DNA of 64,000 bases, taken from the NCBI GenBank assembly GCA_035604595.1, contig DATNIE010000001.1, positions 21,523-85,522 of the forward strand, read 5' to 3'. Every line of letters begins with the position of its first letter. Positions within the stretch are counted from its first letter, which is position 1. This document shows positions 37,051-46,143 of this stretch, piece after piece. Source of the DNA: CAIKZZ01 sp035604595. Lineage in GTDB: Bacteria > Pseudomonadota > Gammaproteobacteria > Steroidobacterales > Steroidobacteraceae. A program made the translations under genes and the position numbers. The notes under the pieces are model-generated. The model did not search any database, was not told where the DNA came from, and was given only the letters and a program-made list of their open reading frames with translations.

Positions 37051-37761
37051 CTAATGGAGCCACTGCCGGATGCGCAGGTGCAGCGGGCTCGATCGCGGGA
37101 AATGCGCCAGCAGGTACTCCATCTGGTCGGCCAGCACGCGCCGGCCTTTCAGGTAGATGTACTCCGCATAGGTTGGCGTGAATGGCACCGCCAGCAGCTG
37201 CATCCCGGCCTCTTCGGGCGAGCGCGAGGCCTTGGCGTTGTTGCAGCGGCGGCATGCGGTCACGACGTTGGTCCAGACGTCCTCGCCGCCGCGGCAGAAC
37301 GGCCGGATGTGGTCGCGCGACAGCTGCTGGGTCGGGAACCGCAGCCCGCAGTACATGCACAGGTAGGCGTCGCGCTTGAACAGCGTCTCATTGTTCAGCG
37401 GCGGCAGGTAGTTGGTGCGCAGCGCTCCCGGGTTGTACGAGTGGCCGACGGTCGCGACGATCGAGCTCACATCGACGATCGTGCGCTCGCCACTTTTTGC
37501 GTTGGTGCCGCCGCGGAGCCGAAACAGCAGCGAGCCGCATGCGTACGCGACCTGGCCCATGTGGTACAGGCGCACCGCCTCCTTGTAGTCGATCCACTCG
37601 AGCGGCATGCCGGAGACGTCGGTGCGCAGAACCTGCTGACTGAGGCCGGGCACAGACTGCGGGCGCAACAACGCCTGCGGGGCTGTCGGCACCGGCGCAA
37701 CGGGCTTGGGATGGCGCGATCTCGCTTTCACGCATGTTAAGATACGAAAGGCCTGTTCCAT
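37051..37761 (-). CDS. HNH endonuclease family protein
   Basis: The protein contains a complete HNH nuclease domain: MYCGLRFPTQQLSRDHIRPFCRGGEDVWTNVVTACRRCNNAK, with CxxC zinc knuckles on both sides and the DH of the catalytic strand. The N-terminal part (VSGMPLEWIDYKEAVRLYHMGQVAYACG) is the conserved region of a widespread proteobacterial family of unknown task. Start is uncertain: ATG 37761, TTG 37788 or GTG 37731, and the conserved part begins only near residue 40. A possible promoter TTGCTT-N17-TATCTT overlaps the first codons and would favour the later GTG. Confidence 0.82.
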   Translation of the reverse strand: MEQAFRILTCVKARSRHPKPVAPVPTAPQALLRPQSVPGLSQQVLRTDVSGMPLEWIDYKEAVRLYHMGQVAYACGSLLFRLRGGTNAKSGERTIVDVSSIVATVGHSYNPGALRTNYLPPLNNETLFKRDAYLCMYCGLRFPTQQLSRDHIRPFCRGGEDVWTNVVTACRRCNNAKASRSPEEAGMQLLAVPFTPTYAEYIYLKGRRVLADQMEYLLAHFPRSSPLHLRIRQWLH

Positions 37762-37871
37762 AAGCAAACGCCGCAAGGCAATCAGCAAACAACAACGTTA
37801 ATCTGGCGCCCGTGAGCCTTGCATCACGGCCGCGCTGCCGCGCCGGCCAGGGTCAGCCGAGGAGGTAATCG

Positions 37872-39023
37872 ATGTCCGCCGCTCCCGCCGCTGTAAACGG
37901 CATCGTAGTCGGCGTCCCACGCGAAACGCAGGCCGGGGAAACCCGGGTCGCGCTGGTCCCGGAAATCGCGGTGAAGTACGCAGCCGCCGGCGCCCGGATA
38001 CTCATCGAGCGCAATGCCGGGGCCTCGGCCCAGTTCCCGGACGCGGGTTACAAGAACGTCGAGTTTGCCGACGGCGCCGCGGCCGTCTACGCGCGGGCCG
38101 ATCTGTTGCTCAAGGTCCAGCCGCTGACCCCGGCCGAGGCCGCTCTCCTGAAGTCGGGTGCCGTGCACGCCGGGTTCATGCAGCCGCACAACAACCTGGC
38201 GGCTGTCAGGGTGCTTCGGGATCGCAACATCACGAGCTTCGCGATGGAGCTTGTACCGCGGATCTCGCGTGCCCAGTCGATGGACGCGCTGTCCTCGCAG
38301 GCGGCGATTGCCGGCTACAAGGCGGTGCTGATTGCAGCGAACACGCTCGATCGCTTCTTCCCGATGCTGACGACCGCCGCCGGCACCATCCGCCCCGCCC
38401 AGGTCCTCGTGATCGGCGTAGGCGTCGCCGGGCTCCAGGCGATCGCGACGGCGCGACGCCTCGGTGCGATCGTCGAGGCCTATGACGTGCGCAGCGCCAC
38501 CCGCGACCAGGTCAAGTCGCTCGGCGCCAAGTTTGTGGAGACGGGCGTCACCGCCGAAGGCGCCGGCGGCTATGCGCGCGAACTCACGGCGGAGGAGAAA
38601 GCCAAGCAGCAGGAGGTCCTCGACGGGCGCATCGCGGTGGCCGACGCCGTCATTACGACGGCCGGTGTGCCTGGCCGGCCAGCACCGCGGATCATCTCGC
38701 GCGCCGCAGTCGAGCGCATGAAGGCCGGCGCCGTGATCGTCGACATCCTGGCCGAGAACGGCGGCAACTGCGAGCTGACCCGGGCCGGTGAAACCGTGCG
38801 GCACGGCAACGTGCGGATCGTCGGACCCGTGAATCTGCCCGCGCAGCTCGCCTACCATGCGAGCGAGATGTACGCCCGCAACCTCTACAACTTGCTGAGC
38901 CCGGCACTGAAACTGGGCGTCCTGACCATCGACTGGAACGACGAGGTCTTCGCGGGCACCGTGCTGACGCATGCCGGGCAGGTCAAGCACGAACCCACGG
39001 CGAAGCTGCTGATGGCGGGCTGA
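37872..39023 (+). CDS. pntAA: NAD(P) transhydrogenase subunit alpha part 1
   Basis: This 383-residue soluble dI domain binds NAD(H) in the proton-pumping transhydrogenase, which makes NADPH from NADH using the proton gradient. Motifs are VGVPRETQAGETRVALVPE, the quality RNAGASAQFPD segment, VIGVGVAGLQAIATARRLGAIVEAYDVR (NAD site) and ILAENGGNCELT. The split three-subunit arrangement is typical of many non-enteric proteobacteria. A GAGGAGG ribosome site lies five bases ahead of the ATG. Confidence 0.96.
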   Translation: MSAAPAAVNGIVVGVPRETQAGETRVALVPEIAVKYAAAGARILIERNAGASAQFPDAGYKNVEFADGAAAVYARADLLLKVQPLTPAEAALLKSGAVHAGFMQPHNNLAAVRVLRDRNITSFAMELVPRISRAQSMDALSSQAAIAGYKAVLIAANTLDRFFPMLTTAAGTIRPAQVLVIGVGVAGLQAIATARRLGAIVEAYDVRSATRDQVKSLGAKFVETGVTAEGAGGYARELTAEEKAKQQEVLDGRIAVADAVITTAGVPGRPAPRIISRAAVERMKAGAVIVDILAENGGNCELTRAGETVRHGNVRIVGPVNLPAQLAYHASEMYARNLYNLLSPALKLGVLTIDWNDEVFAGTVLTHAGQVKHEPTAKLLMAG

Positions 39024-39049
39024 GCGAGCCTCATGCTGAGGATCCATCC

Positions 39050-39358
39050 ATGATCGACGGCGTCATCGCAATCTACATCTTCATGCTGGCCGCGTTCACC
39101 GGCTACGAGGTGATCGCGCGGGTGCCGGTGATCCTGCACACACCGCTGATGTCCGGCAGCAACTTCGTGCACGGCATCGTGCTGGTCGGCGCGATGTTTG
39201 CGTTGTTTCAGGCCGACTCGCGCCTCGAGCAGGTGATCGGCTTCATCGGTGTCGTGCTGGCCGCCGGCAATGCGGTCGGCGGTTACGTCGTCACGGAGCG
39301 CATGCTCGAGATGTTCAAGTCGAGCGGCCAGCGGAAGCCCGCCGGAGGACAGCACTGA
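39050..39358 (+). CDS. pntAB: NAD(P) transhydrogenase subunit alpha part 2
   Basis: The 102-residue membrane piece supplies the helices that pntA carries at its C-terminus in E. coli. It has three hydrophobic segments (IAIYIFMLAAFTGYEVI, MSGSNFVHGIVLVGAMFALF, GFIGVVLAAGNAVGGYVVTERML), including the conserved His in NFVHGIV and Asn in GNAVGGY. It follows pntAA after 26 bases and its stop overlaps the pntB start by one base. Confidence 0.95.
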   Translation: MIDGVIAIYIFMLAAFTGYEVIARVPVILHTPLMSGSNFVHGIVLVGAMFALFQADSRLEQVIGFIGVVLAAGNAVGGYVVTERMLEMFKSSGQRKPAGGQH

Positions 39359-40779
39359 TGTCTTTCCTCAACCCCGCCGCCGCCAAGTGGATCATCGACG
39401 CGGCCTACATCCTGGTCGCGTTCCTGTTCATCATGGGATTGAAGCGCATGAGTTCGCCGGTCACGGCGCGCGGCGGCATTCTGTGGGCCGGCCTCGGCAT
39501 GCTGATCGCGACGCTGGTGACGTTCCTGGCTCCGGCAATGATGCCGGCCGCCGCGCAGCATGCGGTCACGAACCTCGCGCTCGTGATTGGTGCGATCGCG
39601 GTGGGCGGCACGCTCGCGTGGTGGTCCGGCAGGCGCGTCGCGATGACCAACATGCCGCAGATGATCGCACTGTATAACGGGATGGGCGGCGGGGCAGCCG
39701 CGGCGATCGCCGCGGTCGAACTGTACAAGGGCGGGGAGCGCGGGCTCGCATTCACGACGCTCGCGGTGCTTGGCGGGCTCATCGGCTCGGTGTCGTTCGC
39801 CGGCTCTGGCATCGCCTTCGGCAAGCTGCAGGGCCTGATCAAGCGCTCGCTCCGCTTCAACGGTCAGCAGCTCCTCAACGTGCTGATCCTCGGCGGCGGA
39901 ATTATCCTCGGCGGCCTGGTCGCGACCGGAGTCGATGCAAGCCCGGGCGTCGTGACCGCGTTTTTCGTGCTGGCCCTGATCCTCGGCATCACGATGACGC
40001 TCCCGATCGGCGGCGCCGACATGCCGGTGGTGATCTCGCTGTACAACGCACTGACCGGTCTCGCCGTGGCGTTCGAGGGCTTCGTGTTGAACAACGCGGC
40101 GATGATCATCGCCGGCACCGTGGTCGGCTCGGCTGGCACGCTGCTGACGCAGCTGATGGCGAAGGCGATGAATCGCTCGCTCGGCAACGTGCTGTTCTCG
40201 GGCTTTGGCGACACCGGCGTCGCCGCGACCGGCGAGGTCAAGGGTTCGCAGAAGCCGATCGAGGCGAGCGACGCCGGCGTCATGATGGCCTTCGCGCAGA
40301 AGGTCATCATCGTGCCGGGCTACGGCATGGCGGTCGCGCAGGCGCAGCACAAGGTGTGGGAGCTGGCGCAGCTACTGCAGCAGCGTGGCGTCACCGTCAA
40401 GTTCGCGATTCACCCGGTCGCGGGCCGCATGCCGGGCCACATGAACGTGCTGCTGGCCGAAGCCGGTGTGCCGTATGACCTGATTGCGGACATCGAGGAA
40501 GTCAACGCCGAGTTCGAGACCACCGACGTCGCGCTGATCATCGGTGCCAACGATGTCGTGAACCCGGTGGCGCGCAACGACAAGTCCAGCCCTATCTATG
40601 GCATGCCGATCCTGAACGCGGACAAAGCGAGGAACGTGATTGTCATCAAGCGCGGCCAGGGCCAAGGATTTTCCGGAATCGAGAACGCCCTGTTCTACCT
40701 CGACAATACGCGCATGCTGTACGGCGATGCTCAGGGTGCGGTCAACCAGCTCATCCATGCGGTGAAGTCGGTCGGTTAA
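39358..40779 (+). CDS. pntB: NAD(P) transhydrogenase subunit beta
   Basis: The 473-residue subunit has an N-terminal block of about nine helices forming the proton channel and a C-terminal NADP(H)-binding dIII domain. Visible motifs are MTNMPQMIALYNGMGGGAAA, SLYNALTGLAVAFEGF, VIIVPGYGMAVAQAQHKVW, FAIHPVAGRMPGHMNVLLAEA and IIGANDVVNP. It completes the transhydrogenase operon. Short inverted repeats follow the stop. Confidence 0.97.
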   Translation: MSFLNPAAAKWIIDAAYILVAFLFIMGLKRMSSPVTARGGILWAGLGMLIATLVTFLAPAMMPAAAQHAVTNLALVIGAIAVGGTLAWWSGRRVAMTNMPQMIALYNGMGGGAAAAIAAVELYKGGERGLAFTTLAVLGGLIGSVSFAGSGIAFGKLQGLIKRSLRFNGQQLLNVLILGGGIILGGLVATGVDASPGVVTAFFVLALILGITMTLPIGGADMPVVISLYNALTGLAVAFEGFVLNNAAMIIAGTVVGSAGTLLTQLMAKAMNRSLGNVLFSGFGDTGVAATGEVKGSQKPIEASDAGVMMAFAQKVIIVPGYGMAVAQAQHKVWELAQLLQQRGVTVKFAIHPVAGRMPGHMNVLLAEAGVPYDLIADIEEVNAEFETTDVALIIGANDVVNPVARNDKSSPIYGMPILNADKARNVIVIKRGQGQGFSGIENALFYLDNTRMLYGDAQGAVNQLIHAVKSVG

Positions 40780-40799
40780 CGGCTCCGGACGGGAGCTTC

Positions 40800-40820
40800 G
40801 GCCGCACCGACCAGGCGGCC
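40800..40820. terminator. possible bidirectional hairpin between pntB and the cyclophilin gene
   Basis: GGCCGC and GCGGCC are exact reverse complements with a nine-base loop, placed between two convergent genes. A smaller GCTCC/GGAGC hairpin lies just before it. No T-run is present on either side, so any termination would be weak or Rho-assisted. Confidence 0.35.
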
Positions 40821-40856
40821 CTGGAGCAGCGCGGTCACTCGTAGCGCCGCCGCGAC

Positions 40857-41810
40857 TCAGCCTTTCGGCTTGTCGCTCTTCTCGCGGACCGGCAGTGGCA
40901 CGTTGCACAGGTCGATGCGCCCCGCCGCGGTCTTGTACCAGGCGTCGCGGCGGTTGCGCCGGATCTCGATCAGTTTCTGGAACAGCGGGGTGTCAGTCCG
41001 CAGCACCTCAAGCGGGGACCGTTCGGCGGGCGGCAGTTCGCCCGCGACCCGCACGGTCTGGATCGGCACGCGCTGCTCCGGCTGCTCGTAGAAGCCGAGC
41101 TCGCCCGTGCCGCGCGGCAGGGATGCCAGCAGCTCGATGCCCCAGACGACCCGGCCGACGAGCGCCGCGTTGCGATCGAGCTGTCGCGGCGCCTGGCCAA
41201 TCACCGCGTAAAGTTCCGTGCCGATGGCGGTCGCGGGATCGTTGTCGCGCCCGACGCCGACCATGCCGTAGCAGTGCACGAGCCAGGCGTCGCCACCGGC
41301 GCCGCTGCGCGCCATCGGGAAGCCATCGGCGAATCCGACCTCCGACGCATAGGTGTCCGGATCCTTGAGGCGCACGAATGATGCCGGTGCACTGGAGCGC
41401 GTGAACTCGGTGGGCAGCCGTCGCTCACCCACCTCCGGCCTGCTGCCGAGCGGGTCACCCCACTGCGCCACGAAGTTGTCCTGCACGCGCGTGATCGCGA
41501 GCCCGTCGTACCAGTGGGCGCGCGCGATCGTCTCGATGTTGGCCACGTGTCGCGGCGCAAACGCTGGCGCCAGCTCGATCACCACTCGGCCGTTGGTGAG
41601 CTCGATGTACAGCGTGTGGTCCGGATCCAGGGTCCGCCAGTCGCTTGGCTTCGATGCTGCCAGCAGCTCCCGCATCGTGGTCGCGTGGGCCGGACTCTTG
41701 AGCGCCGCTGGCGTAGACGCTGGAGCCTGCGCGGGCAACGGCCCTTCGGCCGCGTTGCCCGCGGCTGTGACCAGCGCGATCGCCATCGTGAGTGAACGGA
41801 TGGTCGACAT
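40857..41810 (-). CDS. secreted cyclophilin-type peptidyl-prolyl isomerase
   Basis: The 317-residue protein has a signal peptide (IRSLTMAIALVTAAGNAAEG) and a cyclophilin-like core beginning LYIELTNGRVVIELAPAFAPRHVANIETIARAHWYDGLAITRVQDNFVAQWGDP. The core fits the periplasmic or outer-membrane class. An extra C-terminal segment of about 70 residues with basic character (RRNRRDAWYKT) is not part of the standard fold. Start ATG 41810 gives the signal peptide directly. It lies 13 bases downstream of yebC. Confidence 0.85.
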   Translation of the reverse strand: MSTIRSLTMAIALVTAAGNAAEGPLPAQAPASTPAALKSPAHATTMRELLAASKPSDWRTLDPDHTLYIELTNGRVVIELAPAFAPRHVANIETIARAHWYDGLAITRVQDNFVAQWGDPLGSRPEVGERRLPTEFTRSSAPASFVRLKDPDTYASEVGFADGFPMARSGAGGDAWLVHCYGMVGVGRDNDPATAIGTELYAVIGQAPRQLDRNAALVGRVVWGIELLASLPRGTGELGFYEQPEQRVPIQTVRVAGELPPAERSPLEVLRTDTPLFQKLIEIRRNRRDAWYKTAAGRIDLCNVPLPVREKSDKPKG

Positions 41811-41823
41811 CGAGCCGTGACCT

Positions 41824-42546
41824 CTAGGCAAGCGTGTGGAAAACCTTCTGCACGTCATCGTCCTGTTCGAGCTTGTCGATCAGCTCGAGCACATCCTTGG
41901 CCTTGTCCTCCGGAAGCTCGGTGGGCGTCGTGCACACCAACTCGCGCTCCGCCGACAGCGGCGTGATATTACGGTCCTCGAGCGCCTTCTGGACCTGGCC
42001 GAAGTCGCCGAAGGCGCAGCGGATGACGAGCTGGGGCTCGCCGTTCTCACCGGTGCTCTCGCCCATCTCCTCGAGGCCGTGATCCATCAGGTGGAGCTCG
42101 AGGTCGTCCTGATCGATGCCCTGCGGGTTCAGGCGGAACACGCCCATCTCCCGGAACTGGAAGCTGACGCTGCCCGAGTTCGCGAGGTTTCCTCCGTGCT
42201 TGGTCAGCAGATGCCGGATGCTGGCGACGGTCCGCGTCGGATTGTCGGTCGCGGCCTCGACCATGATCGCAACACCGTGTGGCCCGTAGCCCTCGTAGAA
42301 CACCTGCGTGAAGTTCGCTGCGTCCTTGCCCGACGCCCGCTTGATCGCGGCTTCGACCTTGTCCTTCGGCATATTGGCGGCGCGGGCATTCTGTACGCAG
42401 CGGCGCAGCGCCGGATTCGAGCTCGGATCGGGGCCACCCGCCTTGACGGCAATGTTGATGTCCTTGGCGATGCGGTGAAACTGCTTCGCCATCCGATTCC
42501 AGCGCGCGAACATCGCGTGCTTGCGAACTTCGAAAATCCGGCCCAT
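41824..42546 (-). CDS. YebC/PmpR family regulatory protein
   Basis: The 240-residue protein matches the YebC family from end to end: MGRIFEVRKHAMFARWNRMAKQFHRIAKDI (usual form MAGHSKWANIKH), NPALRRCVQNARAANMPKDKVEAAIKRA, EGYGPHGVAIMVEAATDNPTRTVA, and FQFREMGVF. YebC-type proteins act as transcription regulators and, in recent work, as translation factors at proline stretches. The variant N-terminus (GRIFEVRKHAMFARW) is typical of the YeeN-like second paralogue rather than YebC proper, and ruvC is not adjacent. Confidence 0.9.
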   Translation of the reverse strand: MGRIFEVRKHAMFARWNRMAKQFHRIAKDINIAVKAGGPDPSSNPALRRCVQNARAANMPKDKVEAAIKRASGKDAANFTQVFYEGYGPHGVAIMVEAATDNPTRTVASIRHLLTKHGGNLANSGSVSFQFREMGVFRLNPQGIDQDDLELHLMDHGLEEMGESTGENGEPQLVIRCAFGDFGQVQKALEDRNITPLSAERELVCTTPTELPEDKAKDVLELIDKLEQDDDVQKVFHTLA

Positions 42547-42639
42547 GGTCTGCTGTGGTCCTGAATTCGGGAGCCCGGCGACCGGGCGACCAGCCGTGTA
42601 GTTTAGTGCCTCGGGAGCGACTCGTCGCGCCCGTGGCGG

Positions 42640-44379
42640 CTAGCGGTCGGGCGGATCCGGACGGCGGCTGCGAACCAGGAACGCAGCGTCCCCTCCGGCC
42701 AACTGCGGGTCGGTGGGGCCGGTCCGGCCGAGCCCGCGCGCAAGCTCGTGCGCGCCGTGCGCATCCCCCGGGGAGCGCGCCAACAGATGCCTCGTCCGCG
42801 GCGGGTCCGGGCCCAGATGCAGGCCGGCGACCCGCTCGCGCACGTCCCGATCGGCGACGGTCGCCCGCTGCGAGTGGCGTAGATGGTCGAGCCAGGTGAC
42901 GGTTTCGAAGCGCTCGACCCAGGTCGAGCGGTTATCGAGATCCTGCAGCAGGATCCAGCGCCGCGCGCCGTCACGGCGGCGGATCCGGCCGAGCTCGTGG
43001 GCGGCATGGATGAACGCGGCGGTGTCCTCAGGCGCGATCCGGTACTCGACCGAGATCACGATCGGGCCTGCCTCCGGATCGATCGCGCCGGCAGTGTGCG
43101 CATCGCTCGCAGCCCGCAGCGGACCGAGATCGATCGTGTCCGTCGGGTGCACCGGCCAGCGCCGCGCGAGGACACACGAGGCCGCCAGCAACAGACCCGC
43201 GGTCGTGAGGCTGGCCGAGAGTCCGCCGAGTTCAGCGTACTCGCCCCATAGCCAGCTGCCGACGGCGACGCCGCCGAAGGCGGCGGTCTGGTACAGCGCC
43301 AGTGTGCGGCCGACGACCCAGCGCGGCGCCGAGGTCTGCGTCGCGATGTTGAAAGTCGAGAACGACAGCACCCAGCCGGCGCCAGCGAACAGCATCGCGA
43401 CCGCCGAGAGCGCAATCCAGGGGCTGTGCCCCACAATCACTGTCGCGGCACCATAAGCGAGCGACCCGACCGTGACGATCGCCTCGCTCGAATGGCGGTG
43501 CCGCAGCCAGGAGCTGCCGAGTGCGCTCAGGACCGCGCCCGCGCCGAAGCTCCCGAGCAGAAAACCGAAAGTCAGCGGTCCGCCGCCGAGCAGGTCTCGC
43601 GCAATCAGCGGCCCGGTGGCCACGACAGCGCTGGCGAGCAATCCGAACACGAAGCTGCGCAGCAACACCGTGCGGATCGCGGGCGACAGCCGCACGTAGC
43701 GAAGTCCGGCACCGAGTGCCGCTCCCATGCTTTCCGGCGGCAGGCTCGGTGGCACGCGCGGCCTGCGCCAGCGTGCGAGCACGACGATGAGCCCGACATA
43801 TGACAGGGCGTTCAGCAGGAACGCGGCCGGCGGGCCGGACGTGGCGACGATCGCGCCACCGAGCGCCGGCCCGACGGTGCGCGCAATATTGAAGCTGATC
43901 GCGTTCAAGGAGATCGCGGCCGGTAGGTGCGCTTGCGGAACCTGCTCGCCGACCGAAGCCTGCCAGGCCGGCCCATACAGAGCGCTGCCGCAGCCAAGCA
44001 AGAAGGTGAACGCCAGCAGCGACCAGGGGGTGAGCGCGCGCCCGAAGGCTAGCGCCGTCAACGCCACCGCCGTTGCGCCCATCAGGCTCTGGGCTAGCAG
44101 CATCAACGCGCGCCGGTCCCAGATGTCGGCGATCGCCCCGGCCGGCACCGACAGCAGCATGATCGGCAGCGCGGCCGCCGCCTGAACGAGCGCGACCATA
44201 TCGGACGGCTGACCCAGCGAAAGCATGAGCCAGGCGGCACCGACCGTCTGCACCAGCGTTCCCAGGTTGGACGCGAGGCTCGCGAGCCAGATCGACAGAA
44301 ACACGCCCGTCCGCAGCGGCGCCAGCGCCGTATCGAGCCACGAGTCGGTGTGCTGGTTAACATGCTCCATGGGAGCCAT
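42640..44379 (-). CDS. MFS exporter fused to an ABM-like domain
   Basis: The 579-residue protein has a 12-helix MFS_3/EntS-like exporter domain (residues 1 to about 410; LSIWLASLASNLGTLVQTVGAAWLM, DIWDRRALMLLAQSLMG) followed by a soluble domain of about 100 residues (IVISVEYRIAPEDTAAFIHAAHELGRIRRRDGARRW, then WVERFETVTWLDHLRHSQR) resembling antibiotic-biosynthesis-monooxygenase folds, and a low-complexity tail. Starts at 44379 or 44370 are equally plausible. EntS relatives export siderophores; nothing here points to one. Confidence 0.83.
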   Translation of the reverse strand: MAPMEHVNQHTDSWLDTALAPLRTGVFLSIWLASLASNLGTLVQTVGAAWLMLSLGQPSDMVALVQAAAALPIMLLSVPAGAIADIWDRRALMLLAQSLMGATAVALTALAFGRALTPWSLLAFTFLLGCGSALYGPAWQASVGEQVPQAHLPAAISLNAISFNIARTVGPALGGAIVATSGPPAAFLLNALSYVGLIVVLARWRRPRVPPSLPPESMGAALGAGLRYVRLSPAIRTVLLRSFVFGLLASAVVATGPLIARDLLGGGPLTFGFLLGSFGAGAVLSALGSSWLRHRHSSEAIVTVGSLAYGAATVIVGHSPWIALSAVAMLFAGAGWVLSFSTFNIATQTSAPRWVVGRTLALYQTAAFGGVAVGSWLWGEYAELGGLSASLTTAGLLLAASCVLARRWPVHPTDTIDLGPLRAASDAHTAGAIDPEAGPIVISVEYRIAPEDTAAFIHAAHELGRIRRRDGARRWILLQDLDNRSTWVERFETVTWLDHLRHSQRATVADRDVRERVAGLHLGPDPPRTRHLLARSPGDAHGAHELARGLGRTGPTDPQLAGGDAAFLVRSRRPDPPDR

Positions 44380-44441
44380 TGTGCCGCGATGCGCCCGGAC
44401 GGGCGAGCACGGCGCGGCCGGACCGCAATCTGGACAGCGAG

Positions 44442-44927
44442 TCAGCTGCGACCGAGATCGAGCGGCTTGGCGAGGCAGATGCTGTGGGGATTGCCGACGT
44501 AAGGGCCAAAGCACGCGATCCGCCGATAACCCTGGCGCTCGCACAGCGCGACCGCCTGTGGCTGGCGGGTGCCGGTCTCGAGAATGGCACGCGAGTGACC
44601 GCGGCGCCGGGCCTCCTGCTCGAGCGCGGCGAGCAGCGCGCCCGCGATCCCGCGGCCGCGAAATTCAGTACGCACATACAGTCGCTTGATCTCGACCGTG
44701 TCCCGGCCGAGCGCGCGGAAGGCTCCACAGCCGGCCATGGCCTCGCCGCAGCGTGCGACGAGAAAGCAGCCGCCCGCCGCGTCGAAGCTCTCGGGCTCGA
44801 CGCCGTTCGTCGGCTCGCCCGGGTAGCGTGCATTCAGCTCGGCATCAAGCTCGGCGATGAGCCCGAGACGGACGACCTCTACCGCACTCGCTGCCACAAT
44901 GAGGAGCGAGACAGGCCGCGAGCTCAC
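44442..44927 (-). CDS. GNAT family N-acetyltransferase
   Basis: The core shows the acetyl-CoA-binding motif A (VEIKRLYVRTEFRGRGIAGALLAALEQEARRRG) and motif B (ALCERQGYRRIACFGPY), placing it with small GNAT acetyltransferases of the type seen near MarR-GNAT proteins. The open frame runs further upstream, but GTG 44927, with GGGG about eight bases ahead, gives a compact 161-residue protein. The acceptor substrate is unknown. It lies downstream of the MAPEG gene region with no clear operon partner. Confidence 0.83.
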   Translation of the reverse strand: MSSRPVSLLIVAASAVEVVRLGLIAELDAELNARYPGEPTNGVEPESFDAAGGCFLVARCGEAMAGCGAFRALGRDTVEIKRLYVRTEFRGRGIAGALLAALEQEARRRGHSRAILETGTRQPQAVALCERQGYRRIACFGPYVGNPHSICLAKPLDLGRS

Positions 44928-45094
44928 CGGTTCAACCCCGTCTGTTGCCACCACCCGGACTCCAGCACACCCTCTGACTCGCGCACTCCGCCGAGATGCC
45001 AATCAACTGCTGCCCGGTGTGCGTACACCCGAACAATCCTGCCCTCGACGGCGCCCTGTGCCGCGCGGCGGGGATCAGAAACGGCACCCCGGCC

Positions 45095-45526
45095 TCAGCT
45101 GCTGCGCCACAGGTCGCGCGCGAGCAATAGCCACATCGCAAAGACGCACAGCGTGCTCAGCGCGTAGGCCGTGAAGCGGTGCACGACGCGGTTGTAGGTC
45201 ACGTGAATGAGACTGTGGACGGCGCGCAAGCTGACGAACGCCCAGGCCAGGATGAGCTGAAGGTCCGTGACGTGGTCGGTCATCGCGAGCAGGCACCCGA
45301 CCGCGAAGAACAGAACCGGCACCTCGAACAGGTTTCGGAAGTTGTCTGCTGCAGCGACGTCTTCGAGGACGCCGGCCGCCTCGCGGGCCGTCTTCACACT
45401 TTGCGGATCGATCCCGCGAGTGCGCATCTCGCTGAGTCGCGCGGCGTACATGCACACCCAGATGGTCGCAGTCAGCAGAACCTGGGCGAACATCGGCCAA
45501 ATGATGGCGGTGGGGTACGGTGGCAT
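45095..45526 (-). CDS. MAPEG family membrane protein
   Basis: The 143-residue protein has four hydrophobic helices and the MAPEG core NFRNLFEVPVLFFAVGCLLA followed by AWAFVSLRAVHSLIHVTYNRVVHRF, where the RxxHSxxH segment matches the glutathione-binding region. Bacterial members are glutathione-dependent or of unknown activity. A GGAG ribosome site precedes the ATG. Confidence 0.88.
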   Translation of the reverse strand: MPPYPTAIIWPMFAQVLLTATIWVCMYAARLSEMRTRGIDPQSVKTAREAAGVLEDVAAADNFRNLFEVPVLFFAVGCLLAMTDHVTDLQLILAWAFVSLRAVHSLIHVTYNRVVHRFTAYALSTLCVFAMWLLLARDLWRSS

Positions 45527-45553
45527 AACAGCTCCGGCAGCCCGGGAGCCCGG

Positions 45554-45559
45554 AGTATA
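45554..45559 (-). promoter_or_regulatory. -10 box of the MAPEG gene
   Basis: On the minus strand this reads TATACT, a five-of-six match, placing a start site about 20 bases before the MAPEG ATG. No -35 match is visible. Slightly upstream, GTTGCCG and CGGCAAC form an inverted repeat at about 45569-45595. Confidence 0.4.
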
Positions 45560-45650
45560 GCGGCTGGGTGTTGCCGATCAGGTTCTTGCCGGCAACAGCG
45601 CCCCGCCCTGCCGGCGAATACCTCAGCGTCGGGCCCGGCGCATTGGCCTG

Positions 45651-46040
45651 CTACTCAACTGCCGTGAGCATCGCCGCCATTTTCTGATGAATGAGGTTGA
45701 TGGCCTTGAGCGGGCGGAGCATTACCTTGAAATCAACGATCCTTCCAGCGTCGTCCCACTTGATCATGTCGACCCCATTCACTACGACGTCTTCAATCTC
45801 GACCTGGAACTCGAGCACCGCATCCCGCTCGCCGACGAGTTCTCGGACGTAGCGAAACGAGTCGTTGGCAATGACGCGGAATGCCGCAGCCAGATATCGC
45901 GTCGTGATCGCCCTGCCAACCTGCGGCGTGTGCACGACTGGAGAATGAAAAACGACGTCGTCGGCTAGCAGCGAGGCAAGGCCCCCCGCGTTCCGCTGGG
46001 CAACGACTTGATGCCAGCTGGCCAGGGTGTTGGTCGTCAC
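45651..46040 (-). CDS. NTF2-like/SnoaL-type protein
   Basis: The 129-residue product shows the cone-shaped NTF2-like pattern: WHQVVAQRNAGGLASLLADDVVFHSP near the start, then alternating strands VLEFQVEIEDVVVNGVDMIKWDDAGRIVDFKVMLRPLKAI. Members act as small isomerases, hydrolases or ligand-binding proteins; catalytic residues are not clear here. GTG 46040 has GGAG eight bases upstream and is preferred to the longer frame. Confidence 0.82.
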   Translation of the reverse strand: MTTNTLASWHQVVAQRNAGGLASLLADDVVFHSPVVHTPQVGRAITTRYLAAAFRVIANDSFRYVRELVGERDAVLEFQVEIEDVVVNGVDMIKWDDAGRIVDFKVMLRPLKAINLIHQKMAAMLTAVE

Positions 46041-46143
46041 GATAAGTCTCCGAGAATGGGACGGCACGCCTCGGCGGGCGAGCGGATCGACCCCGATCGG
46101 CGTATCCGGCGACTGCTCGTTCGCCGCAGCGTCCGGGGACTTG

